Position numbers and translations under genes: made by a program
DNA from: Mactromeris polynyma
Lineage: Eukaryota; Mollusca; Bivalvia; Venerida; Mactridae
Reading direction: 5' to 3'
Assembly: GCA_032209605.1 (NCBI GenBank)
Contig: JASFXZ010000039.1
Location: forward strand, 3,658,001-3,722,000
Length of the DNA stretch: 64,000 nucleotides
Shown: positions 1 through 10,939 of the stretch, piece by piece
Layout: every line of letters begins with the position of its first letter
How positions within the stretch are numbered: the first letter of the stretch is position 1
The notes under the pieces: generated by a model
What the model was told of the DNA's origin: nothing
Seen by the model: only the letters and a program-made list of their open reading frames with translations
Databases searched by the model: none

Positions 1-1085
1 TACTGATGATGTATCATCAGTCAATGTGGTTCTCATGTATATTTATGAATGATGTTTTTAGTAATCTCATGATGCATGTAATGTGTGGAACAACCAATTT
101 AACTTATTATTAAATTACAAAACTGTTGAACAATCCTTTCACCAAAGCTGGTATTCTTCCATTAATAAGGCCAAAAAAATAAATATCTGTGTTTAGGGTA
201 ACTGTCTCAAAAATGCTAGGTAGGTTAGGGACAATTTTTTTTTCAAAAACAATTAAAAATCGAAAAAAAAAATCTCCACGGTCGTAAAAAACTCTAGGGT
301 CGGTTTTTTTAGGCTCAACTCGCTTAGAAACATAGTTTATTCAAACACTCATTTAAGTTGGAAAGGTATCTCTACGTTATCATTTAAATCTACATAGAAA
401 CGCCAGAATTTGTATAACTGTAATACAGAAATGATAGATTTGCTCAAAATTCTCCGATTTAATATCAAAAATATGTAAAAAAAATACTACTAGTACTACA
501 CATGGCCCACGAAACAGAAATTGTCTAATCTTATGACAGCAACATCAAACATTATTGTCACCAATTTGGCCAAATATATATTCTACGCCAATCTTATTAG
601 AAATTGAATAATTTTATACTCATATTTTGAAATATGTATACATGCATTGTAACGTCATGTGCTTGCAGAAAATCTAGGCCTTTTGTCACAAATAATTTGT
701 ATAATTGCTATAAAACATGTTAATATGTTTTTTATGCAATAAACTATTTGTAGTTGTAACTTGCAGTAGTTGAAGTTTTGAAATTATGTTTCATTTGTAT
801 TACTTGAACACAAATCTAGTCTAGTATACGAGTATCTAAAGAGTGATGTTTGTATCCACAGCATTATATTCTAGAATATGAGTGAAATTGCAAACAGCAG
901 TTCCTCATAACGTTGAAAATTGCAGATTTCCCAATGCATGAAGACATGTATGTCATTAACTCATTTATTTGGCTCAAGTACATTCAACATGATAAAGAAA
1001 TAATGTTATAAATGCAAGTTTCTTTACGTGCAAATTACTAGATTTCTAGCCAGCTAACTTGTATGGCTAACAAGAACAAACTTAC
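1..1085. other. AT-rich non-coding stretch, probable RPL29 intron
   Basis: No exon was recognised on either strand. RPL29 runs right to left and its next exon (after the residues YPDNKG) should lie to the left, but the lysine/alanine-rich continuation expected of the family is not visible here. The stretch is therefore most simply the intron following the second coding exon. It contains only poly-A/T runs and short open frames without family resemblance. Confidence 0.5.
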
Positions 1086-1921
1086 CCCTTTGTTGTCTGG
1101 GTACCTTTGTCTCTTCGGTCTTTTGATTCCATTTCTATGTGCTTTCTTATCTGTAAGGACAACAATAGTAATATTTAAGCAATTGAATTTGCTTACAAAA
1201 TGCAAAAACAATCATTCCTTTTAAAAGTGCGAAAATGAAATATCCACAACTGTATGTTTTTCTCTCTACACAGGAAATACAATGACACAAATTTAAAATG
1301 CACCAAACAATTATATCTGCCCATAACATTCATATGTACAGCAGAAAGAGCCGTTTGTAATACACTGTAAAACACAAATATGCCCGATAGTCTGTCAAAA
1401 GTACAAGGATAGAATCCAACTGACCAACAAACAGGCAATTCCTATGAAGTTCATGACTTGGGGCTGGTGTTCTTCAGACAAGGATGACAAATGTATAAAT
1501 TTCAAAATCATCCGATTCAAAGCGACATTGACATTACTGTACTGACATATATGCAGATTGACCACAGTAGGCCGACTGAGGTAAGTAAAACAACAACTTA
1601 AGCCTGTCTTCGTGAATCCAAGTATCAAGACAAATCTTGCAGTAATAAACGATAACCGGGCAACTCGTATGTGAATGCAGTGGTTTTGTTTCCGAGTTGA
1701 TTACGGTACTAGCTGACCAAAATCGGTACGAGTTGACCAACATACAAGTTGACTGGAAACTGAATAAACAGCAAACTTCTACATCTTGTCAGAAAATATG
1801 CTGCACAAAAAGGCTAGTGCAGCCAGTTGACAAATATTGCAAATACTCTGTATCACTCATCATAAAATTATTTTAACAACTTACTCTGGTTGTGATTAGT
1901 GTGGTTCTTTGACTTGGCCAT
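1086..1921 (-). CDS. RPL29: 60S ribosomal protein L29 (eL29), 5' part
   Basis: Component of the large ribosomal subunit. Two coding exons are visible, complement(1885..1921) and complement(1086..1150). They join in phase (12 codons plus 1 base, then 2 bases plus 21 codons). The protein begins MAKSKNHTNHNQNKKAHRNG and continues IKRPKRQRYPDNKG, the characteristic basic N terminus of eL29 (MAKSKNHT...HRNGIKKP in animals). The start ATG lies one base inside the exon (acceptor CAG at 1923-1925), so a separate 5' UTR exon must lie to the right. Donors are GTAAGT-like on both exons. The remaining half lies outside the window. It stands head to head with the SRR1-domain gene. Confidence 0.93.
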
Positions 1922-2504
1922 TCTGAAATTGAAGAAAACGATTCTCAGTGATGTTCCTTTTTAATCAATCAAGTTAATTTATCAAGGCTTCATACATTTC
2001 TAGCCAATAACTTTCTATATGACAAGAATAAGCCATACATGTATTACGTTTCTAAGATCATAAAACTTATTGCAAACCTCTCTTATGTATAGTTAACAAC
2101 ACGGTGTTCAAAAAGAACACTTAAATGGACATGTAATATATATAATTGTATCTGATCCATCATTTTGCATTTTGCTTAAAGTATGAAGAACTCATACACC
2201 AATTATGAACTAGCATGTTCTCAATTCAATATGACCAACACATATGCAGTTCTAACAGTGACAAACGAAGATCACATTGTGCAGTAGGCCAAGTACCATC
2301 AACTTTTCACTTCGTCGGGTGACCAATCTAACATCATTACACACTTTAAACGAATTGCACACAGACGAAAATGAGTAGGCTAAATATTGGCTTAAACAAT
2401 GTAGGTCATTGAAAGACATTGCAAATTAAAAATAGGAGTAAGCTAAACAACTGATTACATAGATTTAATGAGAAGGTAAATAATCCAACCTAAATGTCTG
2501 TTTT

Positions 2505-2601
2505 GACCGGAAAAAGGAAGTTCGGAGGGATTGGTTACCATATCCATAGACGCGATCGAAATCGGGTACCAGTGAGTTAATGCTAAAGGACGGTTGTCGA
2601 A
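2505..2601. promoter_or_regulatory. Shared RPL29/SRRD bidirectional promoter with 5'TOP-like tract
   Basis: Read on the minus strand, 2505-2520 gives CTTCCTTTTTCCGGTC, a C followed by a pyrimidine run. This is the form of a terminal oligopyrimidine (TOP) transcription start used by ribosomal protein genes. The SRRD start codon is at 2602 on the other strand, so the two start regions are about 80 bp apart. The interval is more GC-rich than its surroundings (it includes CGCGATCG). No TATA box is evident. The TSS position is inferred; the sequence itself is direct. Confidence 0.55.
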
Positions 2602-5600
2602 ATGGAGACGTTCACGCAAGTGAAGTCATCGAAACAAAAGAAAAGACGTCAACGTCTTGAAACAAATTCTGTATGCACGAAAAGAGTGCAACAAATACGG
2701 TTCGTATTCGTATGAAATGGTTTTCATTCCCGTTTATCAGACCATATACGATGTCTGGCACGGGTGACTTTTCGACCTCAAAACTATTCGACCCATGTCT
2801 TTCGCACATTTGACTCAATGCTTGTATGTCACTATACCAACTGAGGCAACAGGGTGGCCACTTAACACATAACATTACACTTCAACCCCGGTATGTGGTC
2901 TATCAAACACCGCTGCCACCATTGAAGTAAAATTAATGGGGAAAAAATGCCCTATGTTAGGCTTGCACACAGTGTTAATTGCATGACATGCTCAACACTA
3001 GTGCCGTGTTGTACTGACATAGCTAACTGGGCGGCTGTCTAACCTCACACCACTTCAGAATTTTACGCTAATTCCTGTGGTGTAAAATAAATGTCTTTAT
3101 AATATATTTTACATTTATTGATGAAGAAATTCATATGTAATTGATTCTTGTGTATGTGTTTTCAACTTTTGTATTGTCACAATTGTTTATAACTTTCACA
3201 TCCATTACCATTTTATTTTACTCATTTGAATTCCCCAATTATTTGAAAAAAAGTATGTGAATTTCATGTATATTATATAACAGTTCTTGTTCTGTACTGT
3301 GAGATTTAATGCATTTTTTTGTAGTCAGCGACTTGTGTATTATGTTGTGTAAGAATAACCATTCATCTACACTTGCTCTTATATATTAGTGCCAAATGAT
3401 ATTGAATATAGATCTGTTTTTATAACACAAATAATTAAAATTATTTACAAAGCATTTAATGCTGAAAAATGTCTACTTACAATTTTTTATTGGAGAATAC
3501 TGATGAACTGATGAAGTCCCAATTTTATTTCAAAAACAGCTGAAAGTTTAACGTTTCTTATTTATTTTCAGATTTGATCTTAGTGAAACCAAATTTTACA
3601 AAGACACTTTAGGTGAGTATAAATTTATTATGTAGACAAATATACATATATATAATAACACGGACATATAAACCATGATAATAAAGTGTATTTTAATATT
3701 TTAGTATTTGAATTTTAATAATATGTTACTAGGAAACTATAATCTGATAATAATTCTTCAAAGTTCAAAGGTCCTTAGTGGAAATATTTTTTTTCTAAAT
3801 TGATGTGTACCGGTGTAATATAATTGATCAAACACATATAACAAGTACTACATAATGCTTCCAAATTTCATTTGGTTTTACCATAACTGTAACATGTGTA
3901 TTTATCCTATAAATTGATATTGATGCCATACTAAATTTGTGGTGCTTAAGAATTACATTTACAGAGAAATTGTACATACTTCTATGTGTCGATTGTAGTT
4001 ACATATATATATTTCCAATTAAATTGTGAAAACTGAAAATAAATTTTATGCAATTGAAGTCTTCTGAAGATATGAATTGAATGCAAGTTTGTGATGTCTG
4101 TTCTGGTTTGCCTGGGTAGGGATGTCTTCAACTCAGAGATTACCCAATGTGTCTGACCATCTGATGTGAAATCTGGTAAAATTCCTTTAGTCATATCTAA
4201 TCATGAAAAATTTACAATAAACGAACATGCATATATTTCGGTCTGGTTTACAAAAGCTTGCTCTATGTCACATACTAGTTCTGTTGTTTTACAAGTCATA
4301 TTGATACACTAAAAGTAAGTTTATACGTTTATTACCAAATTTCAGGTGATTTAGGAAAAGTATTGGGTGATATATGCAAATTGGGTAAGTGATTTATCAT
4401 GATACTAAAAAACATCAATTGATTTATACATGTACATTGTATAATCAGAATGACTTAATTGCAGGAAGAAGTATTAAATTGATTTCACTTTATGGTATTT
4501 GTAGTGTTGCAACATGTTTGATATACTTCAGTCAGTGGGGACATAGTTTTCATGTCTTCTGTATGATTTGCATGTAATTGGTTAGCCAAGATTATGCTCT
4601 CACACAGTGCTTTGATTTCACTACTGCGATAATGAAATATTGAAATATAGTTATGTTTTACACATACACGTTGCTTAAGTTTGGGGTCTCTGCTATAGGT
4701 CCATTGTATCATGTCCATATCTCTTGTATAACTCCAAGTTTGTGTGAGTAACGACTGAACAAATTATGTATTTATTAGGGCGATATTTTCAATCAAGTTC
4801 TTCTTCATACAAATAATTATTAGGTGATTTTGGGCATATGAGGAATTAGTATGTACCCAATGTAGGAATTAAATATTGCATTTGATTTTAAGAAAAGCGT
4901 GAGGCAATAAATCAATCCCATATGTATTCACTTACCTTTGCATATTGCTTGTACTCAAAATGTAATATTTTCAGATTGTAATGATTCTGTAGAGTTGGTA
5001 TGTTATGGTTTAGGAAACTTTGCTGATTCTTACATAGCAAGATACCAGCTTGCATTGCTTATGGCATTGAGGGAAGATGTTAAGGTAGTTGACCTTTCTC
5101 CTCACTTTAAAACAAACATCTGCTCAAATGTATGCAAGTTTATATGTTCTCCCTTTATTGTTGTCTGGAGTTAAATTGTCTTTGTTTGGTTTAGTGCATG
5201 AAGTCAAATTATAATATTCTTATGATCAACCATCCCAAACCCAGCTTATTTATTAGTTTTATTGCTTTACTTTATATTTTATTGTAAATGTTACCTCAAC
5301 GCATGAATACAATAAGAACTATAATTATACAATGTATAACTGTTACATCACGGACATATAAACCATGGTTTAAAGTCCATGGTAACATGTACTAAGTGTT
5401 TGATTATTACAACATCAGTGAAAGGCCTGTTCTGCAAGTCATTAGTTTGCATTCATTCTTCATAACTATAAAAAAAACATACTTTTGAGTGAGGGGAATT
5501 GGTCCGAATTGCGGCCCCCAAAAAAACACTGTATCTGTTTGATGGCAATGATACTGTTTGTAAGGCAATGTGTTACTCTGACTTCTGATTCCTTGTAGAT

Positions 5601-8600
5601 GTCTACAGCTTTTCCTTGTGATGTATATGATCCACAGTTTACGGAAGAAGAATGCAATATATTACGTCAGTTAGATTTAAATGTTCTGCAGCATAATGAG
5701 GTATATTTGCATGAATTTTTCCTGAAAGTTTTTCTCTTATTATTGTGAATCCTTGCTTACCATAAGTGACAGGATGAATATGTTGCCTACTTCTCATCAT
5801 CATACATGAACAGAACCATTAAACTTGGTCTGCTCAGGGCTCTAGAAATCCACTAGCCTGACGTCCCGGACAAGTCTAAATGCCGATTCGGACTACCAAC
5901 AGTTAAGTTGAATTAAGTCCAGGACAAGTCTGTTTTAAATGTCTGGACTCAATGCTATAGAAATGACCCCCCCCAAAAGAAAGATGAATACATGATAGTT
6001 GTTAACTGTATGGTAGTTACACAGAAGGATGTCTGTCCAGTTAAGTCATGGTGACATATCTGTAGTGTTGACCCTGCTCCTAGTATTTATCACATTAGGC
6101 AATATGGAACTTTCCTCCATAAATTAGACTTACAAAGATATTCCAAATTATTATTTTAGGAAGGAAAACGAGGTACGAAGGCTGATACAATAACTATATT
6201 CTATATGCCTCATTGTGGGAGAGCTTTGTATAACAATGTGTTGTGGAGTAACTGGGGTGTTCAACTGAAAAATGTGATCATAATTGGCAATAGTTTCTCA
6301 CGGATGATGGAAAGGTAAGGACGAGGAATCAGTCAACATATTGCTCTACATTATCCTGGACAGCCTTCTGTCTATAATGTACGGGTGTTTGTAACTGCTT
6401 GGTAAGGCTATGCCATTTTATGTTTTTGTTAAACGTCTGCGTGCGCCTTTGTTTTGACCTCAATTTTTTTCAAAAATTGCCACGGGACATAACTGCTGTG
6501 TCGTAGTTATGTATGTTTTTGTAAATATTTTGTTAACTTGCATCTTTGAAAATGGAAAGTGTTTCTGTAAGACTTCTAATGTTTCACAAAGAAACAAGTT
6601 GTTTAGTTATATTTTTATCATGTTTACCTCATTATAACATGAGAAATGAAACATTGTCTATTATCTGGCTTTGCGGTTTTTTTCCGAATAGGTAGGTAGG
6701 TTTAGAGAAGCAAGGTTGACGATTAACAAAAATAAAAAACTGTATGGCCTAAAGTCAAGTAGTTCACTAATAATTCACATCCTTGTTGCTAGTAAAATAA
6801 TTTAGGGATGTGAAATGGTTGAGGGGTTGAGTGCCTGACAATGATATCAAGGTCATGAGTTTGTGCCCCTATATTGTGCAGATTTTGATCACCCACTTAA
6901 CAATTACTGAATTAGGCATGTGTACTAAGCCATGAAGCAGTCGTCAAGAGTGATTTGTAGAAGTTGTAATAACTTGTCTCTTAATAGATGGTAAGTGAAC
7001 ATACAAAATTCTTTGCTCTTCTTGGTACAAAGGGAAAATAAGTTGTCTAAATTAAAACCTCTGCTACAAATATCTTGAACATCACCTTTTTCTCCTGAAT
7101 CGAAAGCTTCTGTATTACTAAGCATGTCAGATGCTGAAAAGTGAGTGTCATCTGCTTAGAGTTCATGTTTTGTGTGACATGTATCTTTTCTAGGGATGTC
7201 AACGAGTATTCCGATATTCGAATATTCGTTTGTACGTTGGAATATTCGAATACTGATTCGGCATTCGAATATTCAATAAAATATATTTTTTCAGTATAGA
7301 AGCTGAATACAAGTGTATTAAATTTCAATGATGGGCATTATCGCATTGAATGACATTTTACGTGTGAAAAAAATATCTATATGTCATGCTGTATGTTTGG
7401 GGGGCAAGAGAGATATAACACTCTGGTGATGACACTTAGGCCCTGAAATTATAAGCAATCGCGGGGATTTTTACAAATTGAGTGCACATGATCAGTTTAA
7501 AACACAAAATTGATAAGCAGATGGTTAAACTTCGAATTGCAAATGTATCATTATTAAATAAGAAGGTTGAATGTTCGAATATTCGTTTGGAAGGTTGAGC
7601 GAATATTCCAATATCAAAATTGCCATTCATTGACATCCCTAATCTTTTCATACATAACTGACAACACTACATTCCGTAACATGAGTATATTTTATGAGGT
7701 GTTAAACTTGTGCATGTTTGTCATCCTATAAGCCATAAGAAGAAAACAAAAATGCGCAATTTAACATCTTTAATGTGTGGTGTGGACGAGATAATACTTT
7801 GTCTGACAAACATACACAGAACTTTGATATACATTTTGCCTGATTATTCCTAATAGTAGCATGTACCAACTGTCTCCCTTTACTAAGGTGACAGATTGGT
7901 GATGCACTTTTATTGAGAATCTGTTAAGAGTGTAGTGTATTTCTGTTCAAATATCTATGCAAGGTATTAATGATTTCAGCACACCTTCACGAATATTGGA
8001 GAAAACTGCTCAGTATGTTATGAAGGTTTGTATATTTATGCAGTATTATTATCTTCATCATTGGAACAACTTCGAAACTTAATGACAGTCTGGTTATAGA
8101 ATTCTCTCTTTAATTGGTTTGTTAAACAGGTATGCTTAATATGTTTGTAATTATTGAGCGCTGCTGTGGTATTTCCAACCTCTTCTGTAAGTGACGTCAT
8201 TTCAAGAAAACGCAACATGTGATGTCACTAATTGCAAGCAGGAAAAATATTTACTCCATATGGTCACTTCGTTTTCATATTGTCATATGGAGCAAATATT
8301 GCTTACTGTCAGTACATGGTGACGTCACATGTGACGTTTTCTGGAAATGATGTCACTAAACGAAGTGGTTTGAAATCGTACAGCGGCGCTCAAATATTAC
8401 TGGCCAGTCATTGATTAATCAAGAAGTATGGGTGGCTTTACATAAAAAGCCGAGGAATGTTGGTGTCTTGCTAACAGAGTATGTTCTCAAAGTGAATGAT
8501 GGAGGTATATGTTCTGTTGCATTTGGAAGTTTCATATTTGGCTAATTTTACATTGTTAAACAGTAAGATAATGCATCTATTGATATTTTCATTAACAGAC

Positions 8601-8901
8601 CGTTATTGCATTTCGACCATTTCACGAAGAGACAATCAATGCTATACTTGGTGCGAAATGCAGACAATTATAATATATACATACACATATACATGTATAC
8701 CGAGGTGTAATATTATTTCTATTGCAGCTTCAGCCATATACGAAAGAGCAACCATTGAAAGTTCCTGCAGATTATGAGGATGTTTTTAATGATACTAGTA
8801 TACATAGTTTTACATTGCTGGATACAGTAACACAAGATATGTGGGACAATTCATCAGAACCAATGTATTCAGAGGAAGATGCTGAGATTATATTTAAATG
8901 A
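2602..8901 (+). CDS. SRRD: SRR1-like domain protein
   Basis: Eight exons: 2602..2699, 3572..3612, 4346..4384, 4975..5084, 5599..5700, 6160..6314, 7980..8025, 8728..8901 (765 nt, 254 aa plus stop). All junctions keep frame. The SRR1 signature is clear: [20 protein letters not shown] (from residue 68), [14 protein letters not shown] in exon 5 and [13 protein letters not shown] (from residue 144). The N terminus is basic ([11 protein letters not shown]) and the C terminus acidic. SRR1 family members are linked to clock/light signalling in plants, microtubule function in yeast (BER1), and heme/clock control in mammals; molecular activity is not settled. The exon 1 donor GTTCGT is weaker than consensus and was chosen because it restores frame. 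AATAAA at 9080-9085 is a plausible poly(A) signal. Introns hold a hAT MITE and a palindromic MITE. Confidence 0.92.
7191..7641. mobile_element. hAT-type MITE with exact 8-bp target site duplication
   Basis: The element starts TAGGGATGTCAA and ends TTGACATCCCTA (perfect 12-bp terminal inverted repeats). It is flanked on both sides by ATCTTTTC (7183-7190 and 7642-7649). The 8-bp duplication and short TIRs are typical of the hAT superfamily. At 451 bp, with GAATATTCG-rich subterminal repeats and no transposase frame, it is non-autonomous. It lies in SRRD intron 6. Confidence 0.9.
8156..8391. mobile_element. Palindromic MITE, copy 1 (GAGCGC..GCGCTC ends, CRE-like motifs)
   Basis: The two halves are inverted copies: GAGCGCTGCTGT at the left end matches ACAGCGGCGCTC at the right, followed inward by AGTGACGTCATTTC / GAAATGATGTCACT and by ACTCCATATGGTCAC / CATATGGAGC. 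The whole 236 bp can fold into one hairpin. The octamer TGACGTCA occurs near both ends. Related copies lie at 24426-24640 and 45571-45805. No coding frame is supported. It lies in the last SRRD intron. Confidence 0.85.
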
Positions 8902-9280
8902 TAGCGTTTTATTTGTTGGGCAAATCGTGTGTTGAATTATTCTCATAACATTGACAGTAGCGTATGACAGATTGTGTACTTTTGCTACGATGTAGTTGTT
9001 TTTTATTTGCAAGTCTGTCAAATTTCTGTGTTCTGGTTTTGTGTTCATAAAACTAATTTTAAAATATGAAGTTTTATATAATAAAATAAGAAAATGTCAT
9101 ATGGTAATAAATAAATAATAGTTGGATTTAAATGACTTTTTTATGATTATGTTCATTATAATGACTAGTCAGTGGTTACCCTTGGATGTTACAAATGTAT
9201 TTGCATTGAAGAGAACTTTTAAGTGTCAACAAGCTGGCTTATACACTCTAATATTTGGATTGATGTAGTAACATAAATAT

Positions 9281-9745
9281 ACATAGTTTACATTATAGAA
9301 AATTGAACAACAATGTTTAACTTTGTCAACATATGTATACATAGTTTACATCATAGAAAATTGAACAACAATGTTTAACTTTGTCAACATATGTATACAT
9401 AGTTTACATTATAGAAAATTGAACAACAATGTTTAACTTTGTCAACATATGTATACATAGTTTACATCATAGAAAATTGAACAACAATGTTTAATTTTGT
9501 CAACATATGTATACATAGTTTACATCATAGAAAATTGAACAACAATGTTTAATTTTGTCAACATATGTATACATAGTTTACATCATAGAAAATTGAACAA
9601 CAATGTTTAACTTTGTCAACATAAGTATACATAGTTTACATTATAGAAAATTGAACAACAATGTTTAACTTTGTCAACAGAAGTATACATAGTTTACATC
9701 ATAGAAAATTGAACAACAATGTTTAACTTTGTCAACATAAGTATA
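9281..9745. repeat. 58-bp tandem repeat, 8 copies
   Basis: Units starting ACATAGTTTAC recur at 9281, 9339, 9397, 9455, 9513, 9571, 9629 and 9687, each 58 bp, with only scattered substitutions (ATTATAG/ATCATAG, TTAACTTT/TTAATTTT). High identity implies recent expansion. It lies just downstream of SRRD. Confidence 0.95.
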
Positions 9746-10935
9746 CATAATATCCATCGCGTTTTCTTTTCTTTTGCTTCATTTGTATACCATGCTTTTA
9801 ACTTGCGAAATGATTATATCTCTGAGTAATATTGTAAAAGTATATGATAAAAATACATAAGATATGTACTGGTTAAAGCATAGAAAGGTAACATTATTAT
9901 ACTGATGTATATTAATGTATGTATTTAATGTTGTCTTCCATGATTTTAAAATTGTCTGACTTGTTATACCTGTTGTAATGATATATGCTTTGATGTACAA
10001 ATGATTGGGCAAGAGGCCATTTATCATGATAATAAATAATAAACATTCATTTTTTTTAAATTTTATCAATGAACCATAAACTCTTTTCGTCTTTTTCTAC
10101 TTATTGTTACTCAGAATTGTAGAATAAACCATGCCAGAGCTATCGTCAATAGGTACCGAAATTGTAAACAACAAAATAATGATGACCCTTGATAGTAGTC
10201 TACGAGTCTCGTACACTTCACAGTTTGCTTAGGTCTCCATAAAAAGTGTTATAAAATCATTAACTGTCTACTTAATCGATAGAGATGTGTAAACAACCTT
10301 GACCTACCTTGATAAAACTCGTCAAACTTTGTGGTTCGCGCACGACCAAATATTACAGCTAAAATGACACACTCACAGTTGACTGATGTTTTAGATGTGT
10401 TATAACTATGTAAATATGTGAGTTGAATCTGTTTGTACTGCTAGTTGTTAATATGCCGATGCCCGTCCAGCACTCGGTCAATGACCACTACGAGGATCGG
10501 TCACCGGTCTCTTGCAGATTCTCACCAAGGGCAAGACATTGGTGAAATCCTCCAATCTTCAAAACTCCTCCGGCGACCTTTGGAAATAAATGTGACAAGG
10601 GCATAACCGCCTCTTCATGTAAAAATATTTTTATTCCAAAATAATTTAAAATTATGTTACATTTATTTACATAACAGAATTGAATCAACACAAACACACA
10701 AAAAGGTGAAAAGGTTGTCTACACTCTGAGGGCTGTAAATCTATTACATTGACGGCTCAGTATTTTGATATTTAGAATTACTATCGGTCAATATTCTGCT
10801 TTTGACAGGCACTACAATATGAAGGGGTTTTACTTTATTCATTCAGTGCAACAGAGGACCACCTTGATAACAATACCTCGATGGTACATAATATATGGCA
10901 AATTCTATTTAACTTGGTCAATTATATATTTACCC
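9746..10935. other. Intergenic; one GC-richer patch, no recognised gene
   Basis: Mostly AT-rich. At about 10450-10625 there is a sharply more GC-rich patch (for example GACCGAGTGCTGGACGGGC on the minus strand). Open reading is interrupted in all frames and no family was recognised. It looks like a fragment of a dispersed repeat rather than a gene. Confidence 0.4.
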
Positions 10936-10939
10936 AATA

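Noticed and set aside
5085..5174. Continuation of SRRD exon 4 as VVDLSPHF and beyond
   Set aside because: This is intron read-through past a GTAGTT donor; the family continues with [11 protein letters not shown] in the next exon.
9281..9745. CRISPR-like array
   Set aside because: Units are contiguous with no spacers, and the genome is an animal; it is a minisatellite.
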